A DNA stretch of 64,000 nucleotides from Streptomyces sp. NBC_00247. Lineage in GTDB: Bacteria; Actinomycetota; Actinomycetes; Streptomycetales; Streptomycetaceae. Location: positions 7,221,001 through 7,285,000 of the forward strand of contig NZ_CP108093.1 in the NCBI RefSeq assembly GCF_036188265.1. The letters are read 5' to 3'. How positions within the stretch are numbered: the first letter of the stretch is position 1; each line of letters opens with the position of its first letter. The notes below the pieces were generated by a model, which was not told the DNA's origin, searched no databases, and saw nothing but the letters and a program-made list of their open reading frames with translations. Below are positions 36,401 to 43,779 of this stretch, one piece after another. The position numbers and the translations under genes were made by a program.

Positions 36401-37140
36401 TCAGGCTCCTTGGCCAGTGCCGCGGCCACTAGCGGCCTAAGCCGGGCCGGGACGGCAGACAGAGCCGGTTCGACCGTAGCCGTGCGATACGCAACTTCAG
36501 CCAAGTTGCCACCGCGGAAGGGCTCTTCCCCACCCGCGCAGTAGAGAATCAGCGCGCCCCACGCAAATATGTCTGAGGCCGCAGTGGCACGACGCCCGGC
36601 GAGGACCTCGGGAGGCATATACCCATACGTACCCATAAGGGCGCCCGTGGCCGTCAGTGACATTTCTGACGTTCGAGCGATCCCGAAGTCGATAATCCGA
36701 GGCCCGTCCGGACCAAGGAGCACATTCCCCGGCTTGAGATCGCGATGGACCACACCTGCCTGGTGGATGGCGGTCAACGCGGTGGCGATCCCCACCGCCA
36801 GGCGCGTCGTCTCATCGGCCGACAGCGGCCCCTCATCTCGCAGCCGGGCACCGAGCGTAGGGCCGGGTATGTACTCGCTGACGATGTAAGGACGTTCACC
36901 CTGCGTCTCGGAGTCGAGGATCTGCGCTGTGCAGAAAGAAGCCACCCGCCGCGCCGACTCAAGCTCCTTCTCGAAACGCTCCCGCACAAAAGAAGAAGCG
37001 TCGTAGTGCAGCACTTTCAGTGCGACCCGGGCGCCCGACCCGTCATACGCCTCATACACGACTCCTTGGCCACCCGCTCCCAGCCGCGCGGCCAACCAGT
37101 AATCACCCAAGCGCTCAGGGTCCCCCGCCTGCAGCGTCAA
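33481..37140 (-). CDS. Ser/Thr protein kinase with STAND-like linker, TM helix and propeller repeats
   Basis: This is a 1219-residue protein. The TTG at 37140 follows GGGAG at spacing 6. The kinase domain (residues ~11-265) is complete: glycine loop GAGGQGVVYEA (21-31), K42, HRDLKPGN (132-139), DFG (151-153) and PPE (176-178). Residues ~300-470 resemble the winged-helix linker that follows the NTPase in nSTAND1-WD40 proteins (AWPRLRGWVQQDRDGLALRNRLGEAA, RTTLDWS, ETRFLTAS). A TM helix follows (474-492), then the conserved ERTIARSTAQAAESLRASDPVNAMLLSLAAW. About 650 residues of WD40-like propeller repeats (FSPDG, SADG) complete it. An inside kinase and outside sensor is inferred. The nucleotide-binding STAND module itself is absent, as if replaced by a kinase. 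Confidence 0.88.
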   Translation of the reverse strand: MTLQAGDPERLGDYWLAARLGAGGQGVVYEAYDGSGARVALKVLHYDASSFVRERFEKELESARRVASFCTAQILDSETQGERPYIVSEYIPGPTLGARLRDEGPLSADETTRLAVGIATALTAIHQAGVVHRDLKPGNVLLGPDGPRIIDFGIARTSEMSLTATGALMGTYGYMPPEVLAGRRATAASDIFAWGALILYCAGGEEPFRGGNLAEVAYRTATVEPALSAVPARLRPLVAAALAKEPERRPSASEVLQGLIGAMPPSADPRLALLQAGAEAAEFSGASAAAGTHLDLGLGARAEQAYAALSDAYHLAVQSLLLRLVVPGSAPDGSQDSVRTAAPEELSGAGSDEEAAVVQVVIAALADAGILVVGVDGSVRPISMALLPAWPRLRGWVQQDRDGLALRNRLGEAALVWDRGGRRGDDLQHGSVLRTTLDWSATAAAHLRPSPIETRFLTASRVAATRSVKRRRQLLSTLSVFVVAALVAGLFAVQQRREARQQQERTIARSTAQAAESLRASDPVNAMLLSLAAWRISPTEEARASLLAAATQREADAFQVPHGIRDLEVANQILSADGRLLVLNVRGKSQIWDLTKKKQLLSLDRFEGMQEAEIVDISGGSRYALISWADGRHQGLDLVSGTLAGPQMKHGDGATSINDQGQIVVSLDDEGGGYEIWDAVTGQATITETLSFQAALSPDGSLLARCDPYPSVSLQRLSSDGKWTRVDLDELPDNSLANCFGGGGSRMRFSPDGSRLMAGDAAALWVWDTQTGALVTEMQLEDPPEGVEPEMQNLSFSTDGRHVLGYSASSGLLVWREGLTPEPIYAYDRQDLHGVADPGIVTYALNSERKELVVVTRNGSQVQTLDLSRAIAPDPLTLPMGQPETAMSSNGEYGVVNVGGPYTPQQVYSMRSGELVGHKVPLRQRTPTGPNLAPGEIQALSNDGGLLAFEDSHTDQLDGGTDLVVYDVRKGHEVLRKSIAQQDSVINSVSLSADGKHVAVWTGKTVDGMAVQVWNVSRGAPQRFADAQGQMVFSPDGRTLVTTRGQVLDLATGKVKTGALGSIPLTGTAFSADGHSLVTTTAEGWVELRDTGTWRLIGRMPSSTTQGAIYYGAQLDMPTFSPDGKTLAARVGYQATQFWDVSSRIALGDALHLGGGTLTSMRFDNRGVLRMIGNSNRRRAFNPAAETAAKQICNRAGRDITPDVWRTYVPDAPYRTVCT

Positions 37141-37497
37141 CGTCCGCTCCCTATCGCCTTATTGTTCGAAGGTGCTGCTGCTCATCCGCCCCGGCTCCGG
37201 CGGGGCATCACTACGCGGAGATGCCCGCGTAGCGAACATGGGTCCACTTGCCCCCGTGTATCAGTGGGGTAGTGCGCGCTACTCCATAAGCTTCACGACC
37301 AACCCGTCTCCTAAGCCTTCAGACCGTCGACCTTCCGCTGACTGCCCATGGGGCAGATATGGGAACACATTGGGACGACGGAGCGGCAGAGCTGGTTCCA
37401 GACAGTCCGCAATGCCAGCACCCACCCGGGCGGGGTCCTGCTCGTGAGCGAGACCGAGGCTTCCGCGTGGACGCTGTCACGCAGACCGAAAAGGGCT

Positions 37498-37650
37498 GAT
37501 GCGGGACCCGGCACTGTCCGTCCGGCCGCCGGCATCCACGACGCCCTGGTCCACCTCACCGACGAACTCAAGCGCCGAGACCAGCTCCCCGACGACGATC
37601 TCACCGAAGTGGGAGAGCTGATCCGAGCGGCGATCAGGGGGAGGCTGTAG
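37498..37650 (+). pseudogene. Small gene fragment related to the 32.8-kb relic
   Basis: The frame contains AGIHDALVHLTDELKRRDQLPDDDLTEVGELIRAA and ends at 37650, overlapping the end of the convergent gene at 37634. No RBS-supported start is seen. The stretch from 37141 to 37497 holds only the kinase promoter and no other gene. Confidence 0.35.
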
Positions 37651-38038
37651 GGGTCTCCTCCGCAGCAGGAGCGGCGTCCTGGAGCCGGTCGAGCCGTCCG
37701 TAGAGTGCGCGCAGCACCTCGGCCTTCGTCTTCACCCCGGTCAGATTGCGGGAGCGCTGGGAGAGGGGGTCGTTAGTTTCGCCCAGGACGATCTCGGTGA
37801 ACAGGCGCCGGCCGTCGTGGGCCGGCAGACGGCTCGCGTATTCGTGTACGTCGGCGGCGACGGCGCGGGCTGCGCCGGTCAGCAGCAGCCCGATCTGCTC
37901 GTAGTCGTCCGGGAGGAACGCCGTCGGATCGGTCCACGACAGAACTGCCCGCAGCAGGTGCTCGTGCGTGGTCCGGTCGAGCGGGAGGTGGGCGCCCAGG
38001 TGGCCTTCGGGGTCGTAAAGCACGGTGTGCCCGTTCAT
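37634..38038 (-). CDS. DUF6415-like small protein
   Basis: This is a 134-residue soluble protein starting at the ATG 38038, which overlaps the upstream gene's stop (ATGA), so the two are translationally coupled. Landmarks are HTVLYDPEGHLGAHLPLDR, LLRAVLSWTDP, YEQIGLLLTGAARAVAADV and VLRALYGRLDRL. The same order is seen in the intact paralogue at 47014-47466 and the fragment at 8615-8863. The pattern resembles Streptomyces proteins called DUF6415, sometimes found near natural-product genes; I cannot confirm membership. It is mainly helical. The function is unknown, and the recurrent pairing with a different small upstream gene at each locus is notable. Confidence 0.68.
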   Translation of the reverse strand: MNGHTVLYDPEGHLGAHLPLDRTTHEHLLRAVLSWTDPTAFLPDDYEQIGLLLTGAARAVAADVHEYASRLPAHDGRRLFTEIVLGETNDPLSQRSRNLTGVKTKAEVLRALYGRLDRLQDAAPAAEETPTASP

Positions 38039-38529
38039 GACGCGGCCTTCGCGCAGGAGGGGGAGGTGAGTTGCCGTAACCGGTCGGCGAACGGGGCGGC
38101 CGAGACGGGCGCCGACAGGGTGTGGGCGTCGGGGTGGCTGATCCAGTCGGCGGCGGCCGTGCCGTCCTGCGGCGTGACCGGGGCCAGGAGCTGGTGTCCC
38201 ACGGACAGCACCCGGCCCCCGGGGATGCCCGCGAAGACGTCGCCGGTGCCTGCCTGCACCAAGGCGAACAGCTGGTCGCGGAGGTGGTCGACCAGGACCC
38301 GGTAGCCGTTGCGGGTGCCCGCGCCCATCGCGGTGAGCGCGTCGAGTCCGGCGGCCATCGGTTCGACGGCCACCGCGTCCCACGCCCGTCCGCACTCCAC
38401 CCACCGCGTACGGGCTCGGTGCCCCCGCCACCGGGTCCGTTGGGCACCGGTGACTACGGCGAGCTCGCGCCAGGCCGGCGCCGCAGGCTCTCCGGAGCCA
38501 GCCGGTCTCCCCATGTACGCAGGTGCCAT
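38035..38529 (-). CDS. Hypothetical protein coupled to the DUF6415-like gene
   Basis: This is a 164-residue soluble protein. The ATG at 38529 has GGGAG at spacing 6. An ATG six bases upstream sits too close to the RBS. Residues ~15-40 (PAWRELAVVTGAQRTRWRGHRARTRWVE) are basic. The middle (WDAVAVEPMAAGLDALTAMG, GYRVLVDHLRDQLFALVQAGTG) and the end (GGRVLSVGHQLLAPVTPQDGT) look like an alpha/beta domain. A partial copy of the 5' end and upstream region occurs at 42225-42366. It is divergent from the XRE-type regulator remnant at 38701, perhaps sharing a control region. I do not recognise the family. Confidence 0.58.
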   Translation of the reverse strand: MAPAYMGRPAGSGEPAAPAWRELAVVTGAQRTRWRGHRARTRWVECGRAWDAVAVEPMAAGLDALTAMGAGTRNGYRVLVDHLRDQLFALVQAGTGDVFAGIPGGRVLSVGHQLLAPVTPQDGTAAADWISHPDAHTLSAPVSAAPFADRLRQLTSPSCAKAAS

Positions 38530-38700
38530 CGCCATCTCCCTGATCAGACGTCACGTAACCGACTACCCAAGCAGCAACGCCCGTACGGACGCGATGCCGC
38601 ACCGATGAAAGAACGATGCAAGTCCCGGTAAACCGGGCCGAATCCCGGGCAGAGCAGCACCGGGAAGGGATACGGTCACGGCACCCGACCCGGAGCCGGC

Positions 38701-39769
38701 ATGAACGACCACCCCAGCAAGCCTGTCCGCAACACGCGGCTGCGCAGGGTGCGCGAACTCGAGTTCCAGATGAGCCGGTCCGAGTTCGCGAAGAAGGTCA
38801 ACGAGACCGGCAGGGCGGACGTGGCCTGTGGCCCGCGCCTGGTCGCCGACTGGGAGGACGGCAACGTGCTGTGCCCCCGCGCCGTTTACCAGCGGATCCT
38901 CACGCAGATGACCCACGGCCGAAGCATGACCGACCTCGGCTTCACCCTCCCCGCTCCACCCGCCCGCGCCGCCCGGTCCGTTCAGCCCCTCACCGGTGCG
39001 CACGAGCGCCGGGAAGAACCGGCCTTGGCGGACCGGCGGTCCTTCCTCCTTGACGGCGCGGCCGCCCTCCTGGCCCTCCCGCTCACCGCCGGATCGGCAC
39101 CGGGGAAGATCGGCGCCCGCGAAGTACGTGCCGTCACCGCAGCCGTCACCACCCTGTACGACCCCGACCACGGCTCCGCACCCTTGCGCCAGGCCGCGTC
39201 CGAAGCCCTGCACACCGCCTACCAGTGGCTCCAGTCCGGCACCTACACCCACCGCACCGAGACGAAACTGCGCACCGCGACCGGTTCCGCCTGCGCGAGG
39301 CCGGCGGGTGGGCCCTGATGGGCGACGCCGCCGCCACGGACAAGGCGATCGTCCGCGCCCACACGCTCTACGCCCAGGGCCCCGCGACGACGCCGACCCG
39401 GCCTGGCTGGACTTCTACGCACCCGGTGAGCTCGAAAGCCTCGCCCGCGCCGACCTCGGTCAGCACGAACGCGCGGCCTCCGGCGCTGAACAGGCCGTTC
39501 TCCTGCACGGTGACACCTTCGCCAGAAGCAGGGCCCTGTACACGGCGGACATCGCCATCCAACATGCGGTGAGGGGCCGTCCCGAGCCGGAGGCAGCCGC
39601 CGAAGCCGCGGGCCGGCTCCTCGCGTTCCTCCCCGAAGTGCGCTCCGACCGCCTGCTGCAGTCCCTGCACAATGTCGCCGGCGCACTCCAGCGCCACGGC
39701 CGCGTCCCCGCGGTCGCGTCCTGGATCGAGGAATACCGCGCCACCACTACCGGAGGAGGACGGGCGTGA
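38701..39769 (+). pseudogene. XRE-type regulator with two frameshifts
   Basis: The ATG at 38701 starts a 350-residue-type regulator common in Streptomyces. It has an HTH (RRVRELEFQMSRSEFAKKVNE... RLVADWEDGNVLCP, PRAVYQRIL), a linker, a hydrophobic RRSFLLDGAAALLALPLTAG and a TPR-like helical domain. The frame breaks near 39280 (the REAGGWALMGDAAATDKAIVRAHTLYAQGP part is in frame 2) and again near 39385 (DDADPAWLDFYAPGELESLARADLG onward is in frame 3). The stop at 39767-39769 overlaps the GNAT start. Both shifts are in GC-rich runs, so sequencing error cannot be excluded; as given the gene is broken. Confidence 0.72.
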
Positions 39770-40335
39770 CCAGCACCCGCACAGACGTCGTGATCCGCAC
39801 CTACGGCCCCGGCCAGGTCCCGCCCCTGCTCGACACGATCGCCGACATCTGGGCCGACGCCCACCCCGAACTGGTCGACACCCCCGGGGCCTCCACCGAC
39901 GGCCTGTCCGCCGCCGCACTGCGCCACCAGGTCACCAGCCACCTCCGTCACCAAGGCTTCACCCTGGTCGCGGCCTACGCGAGCGGCTCCATGGTCGGCT
40001 TCGGCTACGCCTTCCCGTGTACCCCGGAGTACTGGTACGGCCCCGAGCTGCTCCCCGAGATCCCCGAACACGTCCGTGCGGGCCGCCTCATGGGCCTGTG
40101 CGAACTCGCCGTCACCCCCGCCCGCCAGTCCCACGGCATCGGCACCCGCCTCCACACCAAACTCCTCAAGGCCATCAATCCCGACTACGCCTCGCTGCTG
40201 GTGCGCCCGGACAACACCGCCGGCCGGACCCTGTACGACCGCCTCGGGTATACGTACGCGGGCCCCTACCGCAACGAGCCCGGCGGCCCGGTCTACGACC
40301 TCCTGATCTTGGAGGTCGACGCCGAAGCGCGGTAA
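39766..40335 (+). CDS. GNAT-family N-acetyltransferase
   Basis: This 189-residue acetyltransferase starts at the GTG 39766, overlapping the upstream regulator stop (GTGA), with a strong RBS GGAGGAGGA at 39752-39760. The acetyl-CoA binding region is LMGLCELAVTPARQSHGIGTRLHTKLL, where the usual RxxGxG/A is QSHGIG. The closing DNTAGRTLYDRLGYTYAG is a classical GNAT C-terminal motif. It is coupled to and probably controlled with the XRE-type regulator gene. In similar Streptomyces pairs the target is unknown. A hairpin at 40526-40559 may end the transcript. Confidence 0.86.
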   Translation: MTSTRTDVVIRTYGPGQVPPLLDTIADIWADAHPELVDTPGASTDGLSAAALRHQVTSHLRHQGFTLVAAYASGSMVGFGYAFPCTPEYWYGPELLPEIPEHVRAGRLMGLCELAVTPARQSHGIGTRLHTKLLKAINPDYASLLVRPDNTAGRTLYDRLGYTYAGPYRNEPGGPVYDLLILEVDAEAR

Positions 40336-40525
40336 GCGTGGCGAACAGCTCCTCCAGGGCGACCCGGGTGCCGTTCATACGGCCAGGAGGTGGTGTCCGT
40401 ACCTGAGAGCCGAGCACGAAGTGCACCGGCCACTTCGCCTGGTCCGCTGGGCTGGAAGCAGCCGAGCGCGGGCTCTGCGTAGGCGTGCCGAAACCCGTCG
40501 GGGCGGGAGCATCGTTTCTGCCGGG

Positions 40526-40559
40526 CGGGCCCCTACACGTGAGGGTGAGCAGGGGCCCG
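40526..40559. terminator. Hairpin between convergent genes
   Basis: CGGGCCCCT (40526-40534) pairs with AGGGGCCCG (40551-40559) across a 16-nt loop. It lies between the ends of the GNAT (plus) and STAS (minus) genes and could terminate both. The rest of 40336-40688 shows no gene. Confidence 0.5.
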
Positions 40560-40688
40560 TCTCAGGTTCGTCAGCATCTGTGGCCCTGGTGCTGGCGTCG
40601 AGCAGAACCCGGACGAAGCCTTCCATGGCCACCACGGAAGCAGTCGCTCAAGGCCGTGAGCACGGGCCGCCGGTGGTCGCGGACTGGG

Positions 40689-41009
40689 TCAGGCGGTGCG
40701 GGCGTCTTCGAGTGTGGGGTAGAGGTGGAGGAAGGTGTCGGCGCCGACCACCTGGAACAGCCGCTGCACGGTGGGGGAGAGGTTCGCGATCCGTAGGTCG
40801 GCGCGCTCGTGGGTGGCAAGGACCAGCCGGAGGAACGAGGAGTCGGCGAACGTGATGCCGCCGGCGTCCAGGACGACGACGCCGTGCTGGGCGACGGCGG
40901 CATCGATCTGATCCGTCAGCGGCCCGAGGGAGTCGAGGTCCAGCTCTCCCCGGGGAGCGAATACCGGTATGGGTGCGGAGACATCGTCTCGGATCTCACG
41001 GTGATTCAT
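40689..41009 (-). CDS. STAS-domain anti-sigma-factor antagonist
   Basis: This is a 106-residue single STAS domain protein starting at the ATG 41009; upstream in-frame starts would add an arginine-rich non-domain extension. STAS antagonists bind anti-sigma kinases and are switched off by phosphorylation. The phospho-site region here is LDAGGITFADSSFLRLVLAT, where DSS matches the D-S-[ST] signature, with Ser57 or Ser58 the likely phospho-acceptor. Other landmarks are FAPRGELDLDSLGPL at the start and VQRLFQVVGADTFLHLYPTLEDA at the end. No partner kinase or sigma factor gene is nearby, so it may act in the dispersed BldG/RsbV-like network of streptomycetes. Confidence 0.85.
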   Translation of the reverse strand: MNHREIRDDVSAPIPVFAPRGELDLDSLGPLTDQIDAAVAQHGVVVLDAGGITFADSSFLRLVLATHERADLRIANLSPTVQRLFQVVGADTFLHLYPTLEDARTA

Positions 41010-41152
41010 GACGCCATTGTTCCCGGCTTGCCTGTGACGTGAAATGCGCCTCCGGGGTTCCGACGGCGCCCGGCGGCGATGACGGCGCCCGTGTGCCGGA
41101 CGGCGAGGGCCGTGCATTAAAGACGGCCGGGAAGCAGGCCGATGACTCGGAC

Positions 41153-42154
41153 ATGCCGCACACACGCACCCGCCGCACCGTTCTCACCACCGGCACCCTC
41201 CTGGGCGCCGGAGCACTCCTCGGCGCCGCCCCGGCGGACGCAACCGGCAGAGTCCTTGCCGAACGCCGTCTGAACGACCGGCTGGTCGAGCTGACCGTGG
41301 ACTCTCCTGCCCTCGGCAGCCGGAGCACGGTGGCTCTGCTGACACCGCGCGGCTGGGATCGGCGCCGCCCCGGCGACCGCTGGCCCACGCTCTATCTGTT
41401 CGCTGGCGGAGACGGCGACCACACGACCTGGACGAACCTGTTCAGAGTGCAGGACCTGGCGCAACTACGTGACGTTCTGGTGGTGATGCCGTCCATGCCG
41501 CTCTTCGGCTTCTGGACCGACTGGTGGAACCACGGCAAAGGAGGAGCGCCCCGGGTACGTACCTACTTCCTCCGCGAGGTCCTACCCCTGGTGGAGCACA
41601 GTTACGGCGCAGGTCCAGACAGAGCGGCAGCAGGCGAATCGCAGGGCGGATTCGGCGCCCTCGGGCTCGCTGCCCGTCTGCCGGGACTGTTCGGCGCCGT
41701 CGCCGCGTTCGGAGCACCCGTCCACCCGGTCCGCCACCCGGAGATGTGGCTATCAGGTGCCGAATTCGTCGGCGTGGACGGCTACGCGATCTTCGGCGAC
41801 CCCTGGAAGCAGTGGAAGACGTGGCTCGACTGGGATCCCCACCATCACGCCCAAAGCCTGCGTCACACTCACGTCTACCTAGCCTCCGGCGACGGAACCC
41901 CCGGTCCGTTCGACAGCGACGAGCCCGACCCCCACATCCCCGGCACCGAGAAATGGGTCGCGCTCGCCGACAAGGGCGTCGTATCCGTCACCGAGGCGGT
42001 GTGCGGTGAGGAAACACGGATGCTCAGCGACCGTCTCACAGCTCTGGGCGCACCCGCCACCACACACATCTACCCAGGCGGACACACCGGCACGTACGGG
42101 TACAGGGAACTGCGCCACGCTCTGCCGATGCTCACGACGGCGCTACGCCGGTGA
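41153..42154 (+). CDS. Secreted alpha/beta-hydrolase, esterase (antigen-85-like)
   Basis: This is a 333-residue exported protein. The N-terminus RTRRTVLTTGTLLGAGALLGAAPADA has a twin-arginine-like motif and a cleavage site near residue 30. The fold is an esterase-D/antigen-85-like alpha/beta-hydrolase. It shows VALLTPRGWD, TLYLFAGGDGDHTTW (oxyanion region), DVLVVMPSM, TYFLREVLPLVEHSYG and the nucleophile elbow GESQGG with Ser163. The late GGHTGTYGY holds the catalytic His (near 308). Substrates of this group include acyl esters and, in mycobacteria, trehalose mycolates; streptomycetes lack mycolates, so a general esterase is likelier. The ATG at 41153 has no strong RBS. It is monocistronic. 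Confidence 0.82.
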   Translation: MPHTRTRRTVLTTGTLLGAGALLGAAPADATGRVLAERRLNDRLVELTVDSPALGSRSTVALLTPRGWDRRRPGDRWPTLYLFAGGDGDHTTWTNLFRVQDLAQLRDVLVVMPSMPLFGFWTDWWNHGKGGAPRVRTYFLREVLPLVEHSYGAGPDRAAAGESQGGFGALGLAARLPGLFGAVAAFGAPVHPVRHPEMWLSGAEFVGVDGYAIFGDPWKQWKTWLDWDPHHHAQSLRHTHVYLASGDGTPGPFDSDEPDPHIPGTEKWVALADKGVVSVTEAVCGEETRMLSDRLTALGAPATTHIYPGGHTGTYGYRELRHALPMLTTALRR

Positions 42155-42569
42155 TACTCGCCGGTCGCGGCGTTGAGGCCGACCCGGGCGGCTTGTACGG
42201 GCCCGGTGCTCCCGCCATCGGATGCGCTGGGCACCGGTGACCGTGGCGAGCTCGCGCCAGGCCGGTGCCGCAGGCTCCTCCGAGCCGGCTGGACTTCCGA
42301 TGGGTGGCTATGGCGCTCTCCCTGATCAGACGTCACGTAGCGGACTTCCCAAGCAGCAACGCCCGCTCGCCGCTTCGGGGTGTGTTCCACCGGGTGGAGC
42401 GCACCGAGCCGTCCGTACCGACGGGGGAGTGGGGGCGCACCGGGTGCGGGCGGAGTCCACTCGACGCGCTTGACCGGGTGGGGAGTCCGTTGCATCGTCC
42501 GCTCGGCGCATCGTGCAGTGTGCGGGCCGCACCCGTGCGTCACCGCACCGGGCATCCGGTGCTGATCGG
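42155..42569. other. Relic-containing intergenic region
   Basis: No intact gene. It holds the partial copy at 42225-42366 described separately, and a minus-strand relic starts at 42570. Confidence 0.4.
42225..42366 (-). repeat. Partial copy of the 38.44-38.59 kb region
   Basis: About 140 bases (GGGCACCGGTGACCGTGGCG through CTCCCTGATCAGACGTCACG to AGCAGCAACGCCCG) match 38445-38582 at roughly 80% identity. The copied piece is the promoter, RBS and first ~28 codons of the gene at 38035-38529. The start codon context is altered and the frame does not continue. Confidence 0.65.
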
Positions 42570-42697
42570 TCAGGCGGGGTTGATCGGGGGGAGAGTGTAG
42601 GTGCCGTCGAAGACGGCCGGCTGTGGCTGGTACATGCGCAGGATGGGGCGGAAGGGCCCAGGCGGGGTGGGTAGCCAGTTGCCGGCCCCGGCCGAGC
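42570..42697 (-). pseudogene. 3' remnant of a DUF1254/DUF1214 gene
   Basis: The last ~42 codons read SAGAGNWLPTPPGPF, then LRMYQPQPAVFDGTYTLPPI. This corresponds to the C-terminal DUF1214 motif of the intact genes (ANWLPAPDGPFTVIIRLYGP... at 62403-62500). It abuts the stop of the ArsR-type regulator at 42698. The rest of the gene is gone. Confidence 0.68.
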
Positions 42698-43723
42698 TTA
42701 TGGAGACGCATCCTGATCGGGTGGGGTGTCTTGCTGGGCTTGGTGGAGGGCGGTGCCGAGGGGGCTTTGGCGGTAGAGGACGTGGCGGCCGTGGCGGGTG
42801 CGGTCGACGAGCCGGGCGGCGGCGAGCACGGACAGGTGTTGGCTGACGGCTGCGGGGGTGACATGGAGTTGGTGGGCGAGCTCGGTGGTGGAGGCGGGCT
42901 CGGCGAGCAGGGTGAGAAGACGGGCACGGGGAGCGCCGAGAAGCCTGTCCAGGGACGGGGAGGCGGAAGGCGGCGGGCTTTCGGTGAGGGTGGCCAGGCC
43001 GCGGGCAGTGTAGATGATGTGGGGTGGTGCGCCGGGGCCGAGCATGGTCGAGACGCCGTCGACGAAACAGCTGGGCGTGAGCAGGAGACGGCGGCCGTCG
43101 ATGGGGATGTCGGTGGCGGACGCGGCCCAGGGTCCGTTGCGGTGGATGCTCAGCACACCGTCGGTCCAGGTGAGACGTGGGCTGATATCGCTGAACAGGT
43201 GTCCGGCCCCATGTTCGGTCAGGGTGCGGGCCCGGTGGGCGATATCCGTCTCCAGCACGGACCGGATGCGCGGCCAGCGGGGCAGGAGGCACGCGTGCCA
43301 GTACGCCTCCAGTGCGTCGGCGATGTCGGCCAGCAGCCGGGCGGGGTCCGCGAGCCCGGCCAGCAGCCGGGGCGGGACCGGTTCACCCAGGGGGTGGAAG
43401 GTCTGTTCCAGTTCTGGTCCGAGCCTGGCTGGGTCGACTGCGCGCAGGGCCGTCAGCTCCGAGCGGATGCCGGGAGCGGGTTCATGAGGACGAGGGGTGA
43501 GGAGATCGGGCACCCAGTAGCGTCGCCGGGCCACCAGTGAGGTCAGTAGATCCTGATCGAGCCGCTCGAACGCCGGACGCATCGCGGTGCGTAGCCTCCG
43601 CAGGTGGGGCATGCGGGCGGCGTGGTTGCCCCACAGACGCAGACTCAGGACGGTCTCCTGGAGCGGCGAGTAGGCGAAGGACGTCGCCGCGAGGTCGGAG
43701 AGGCTGAGACGGAACCGGATCAT
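42698..43723 (-). CDS. ArsR-family transcriptional regulator (DUF5937 type)
   Basis: This 341-residue regulator has a long N-terminal domain typical of the actinobacterial DUF5937 group (MIRFRLSLSDLAATSFAYSPLQETVLSLRL) and a C-terminal winged helix (RLLGAPRARLLTLLAEPASTTELAHQLHVTPAAVSQHLSVLAAARLVDRTRHGRHVLY), the classical ArsR HTH. No metal-binding cysteine motif is present. The start is the ATG at 43723. It is divergent from an MFS exporter gene 56 bp away, the usual arrangement in which the regulator represses the exporter and itself through the shared region. The inducing ligand is unknown. Confidence 0.88.
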   Translation of the reverse strand: MIRFRLSLSDLAATSFAYSPLQETVLSLRLWGNHAARMPHLRRLRTAMRPAFERLDQDLLTSLVARRRYWVPDLLTPRPHEPAPGIRSELTALRAVDPARLGPELEQTFHPLGEPVPPRLLAGLADPARLLADIADALEAYWHACLLPRWPRIRSVLETDIAHRARTLTEHGAGHLFSDISPRLTWTDGVLSIHRNGPWAASATDIPIDGRRLLLTPSCFVDGVSTMLGPGAPPHIIYTARGLATLTESPPPSASPSLDRLLGAPRARLLTLLAEPASTTELAHQLHVTPAAVSQHLSVLAAARLVDRTRHGRHVLYRQSPLGTALHQAQQDTPPDQDASP

Positions 43724-43779
43724 TAAGCCCCAGTCTTAACGCATTCTGCTCCGGCCGCACGCCGGGTTGGCTCACGGCC

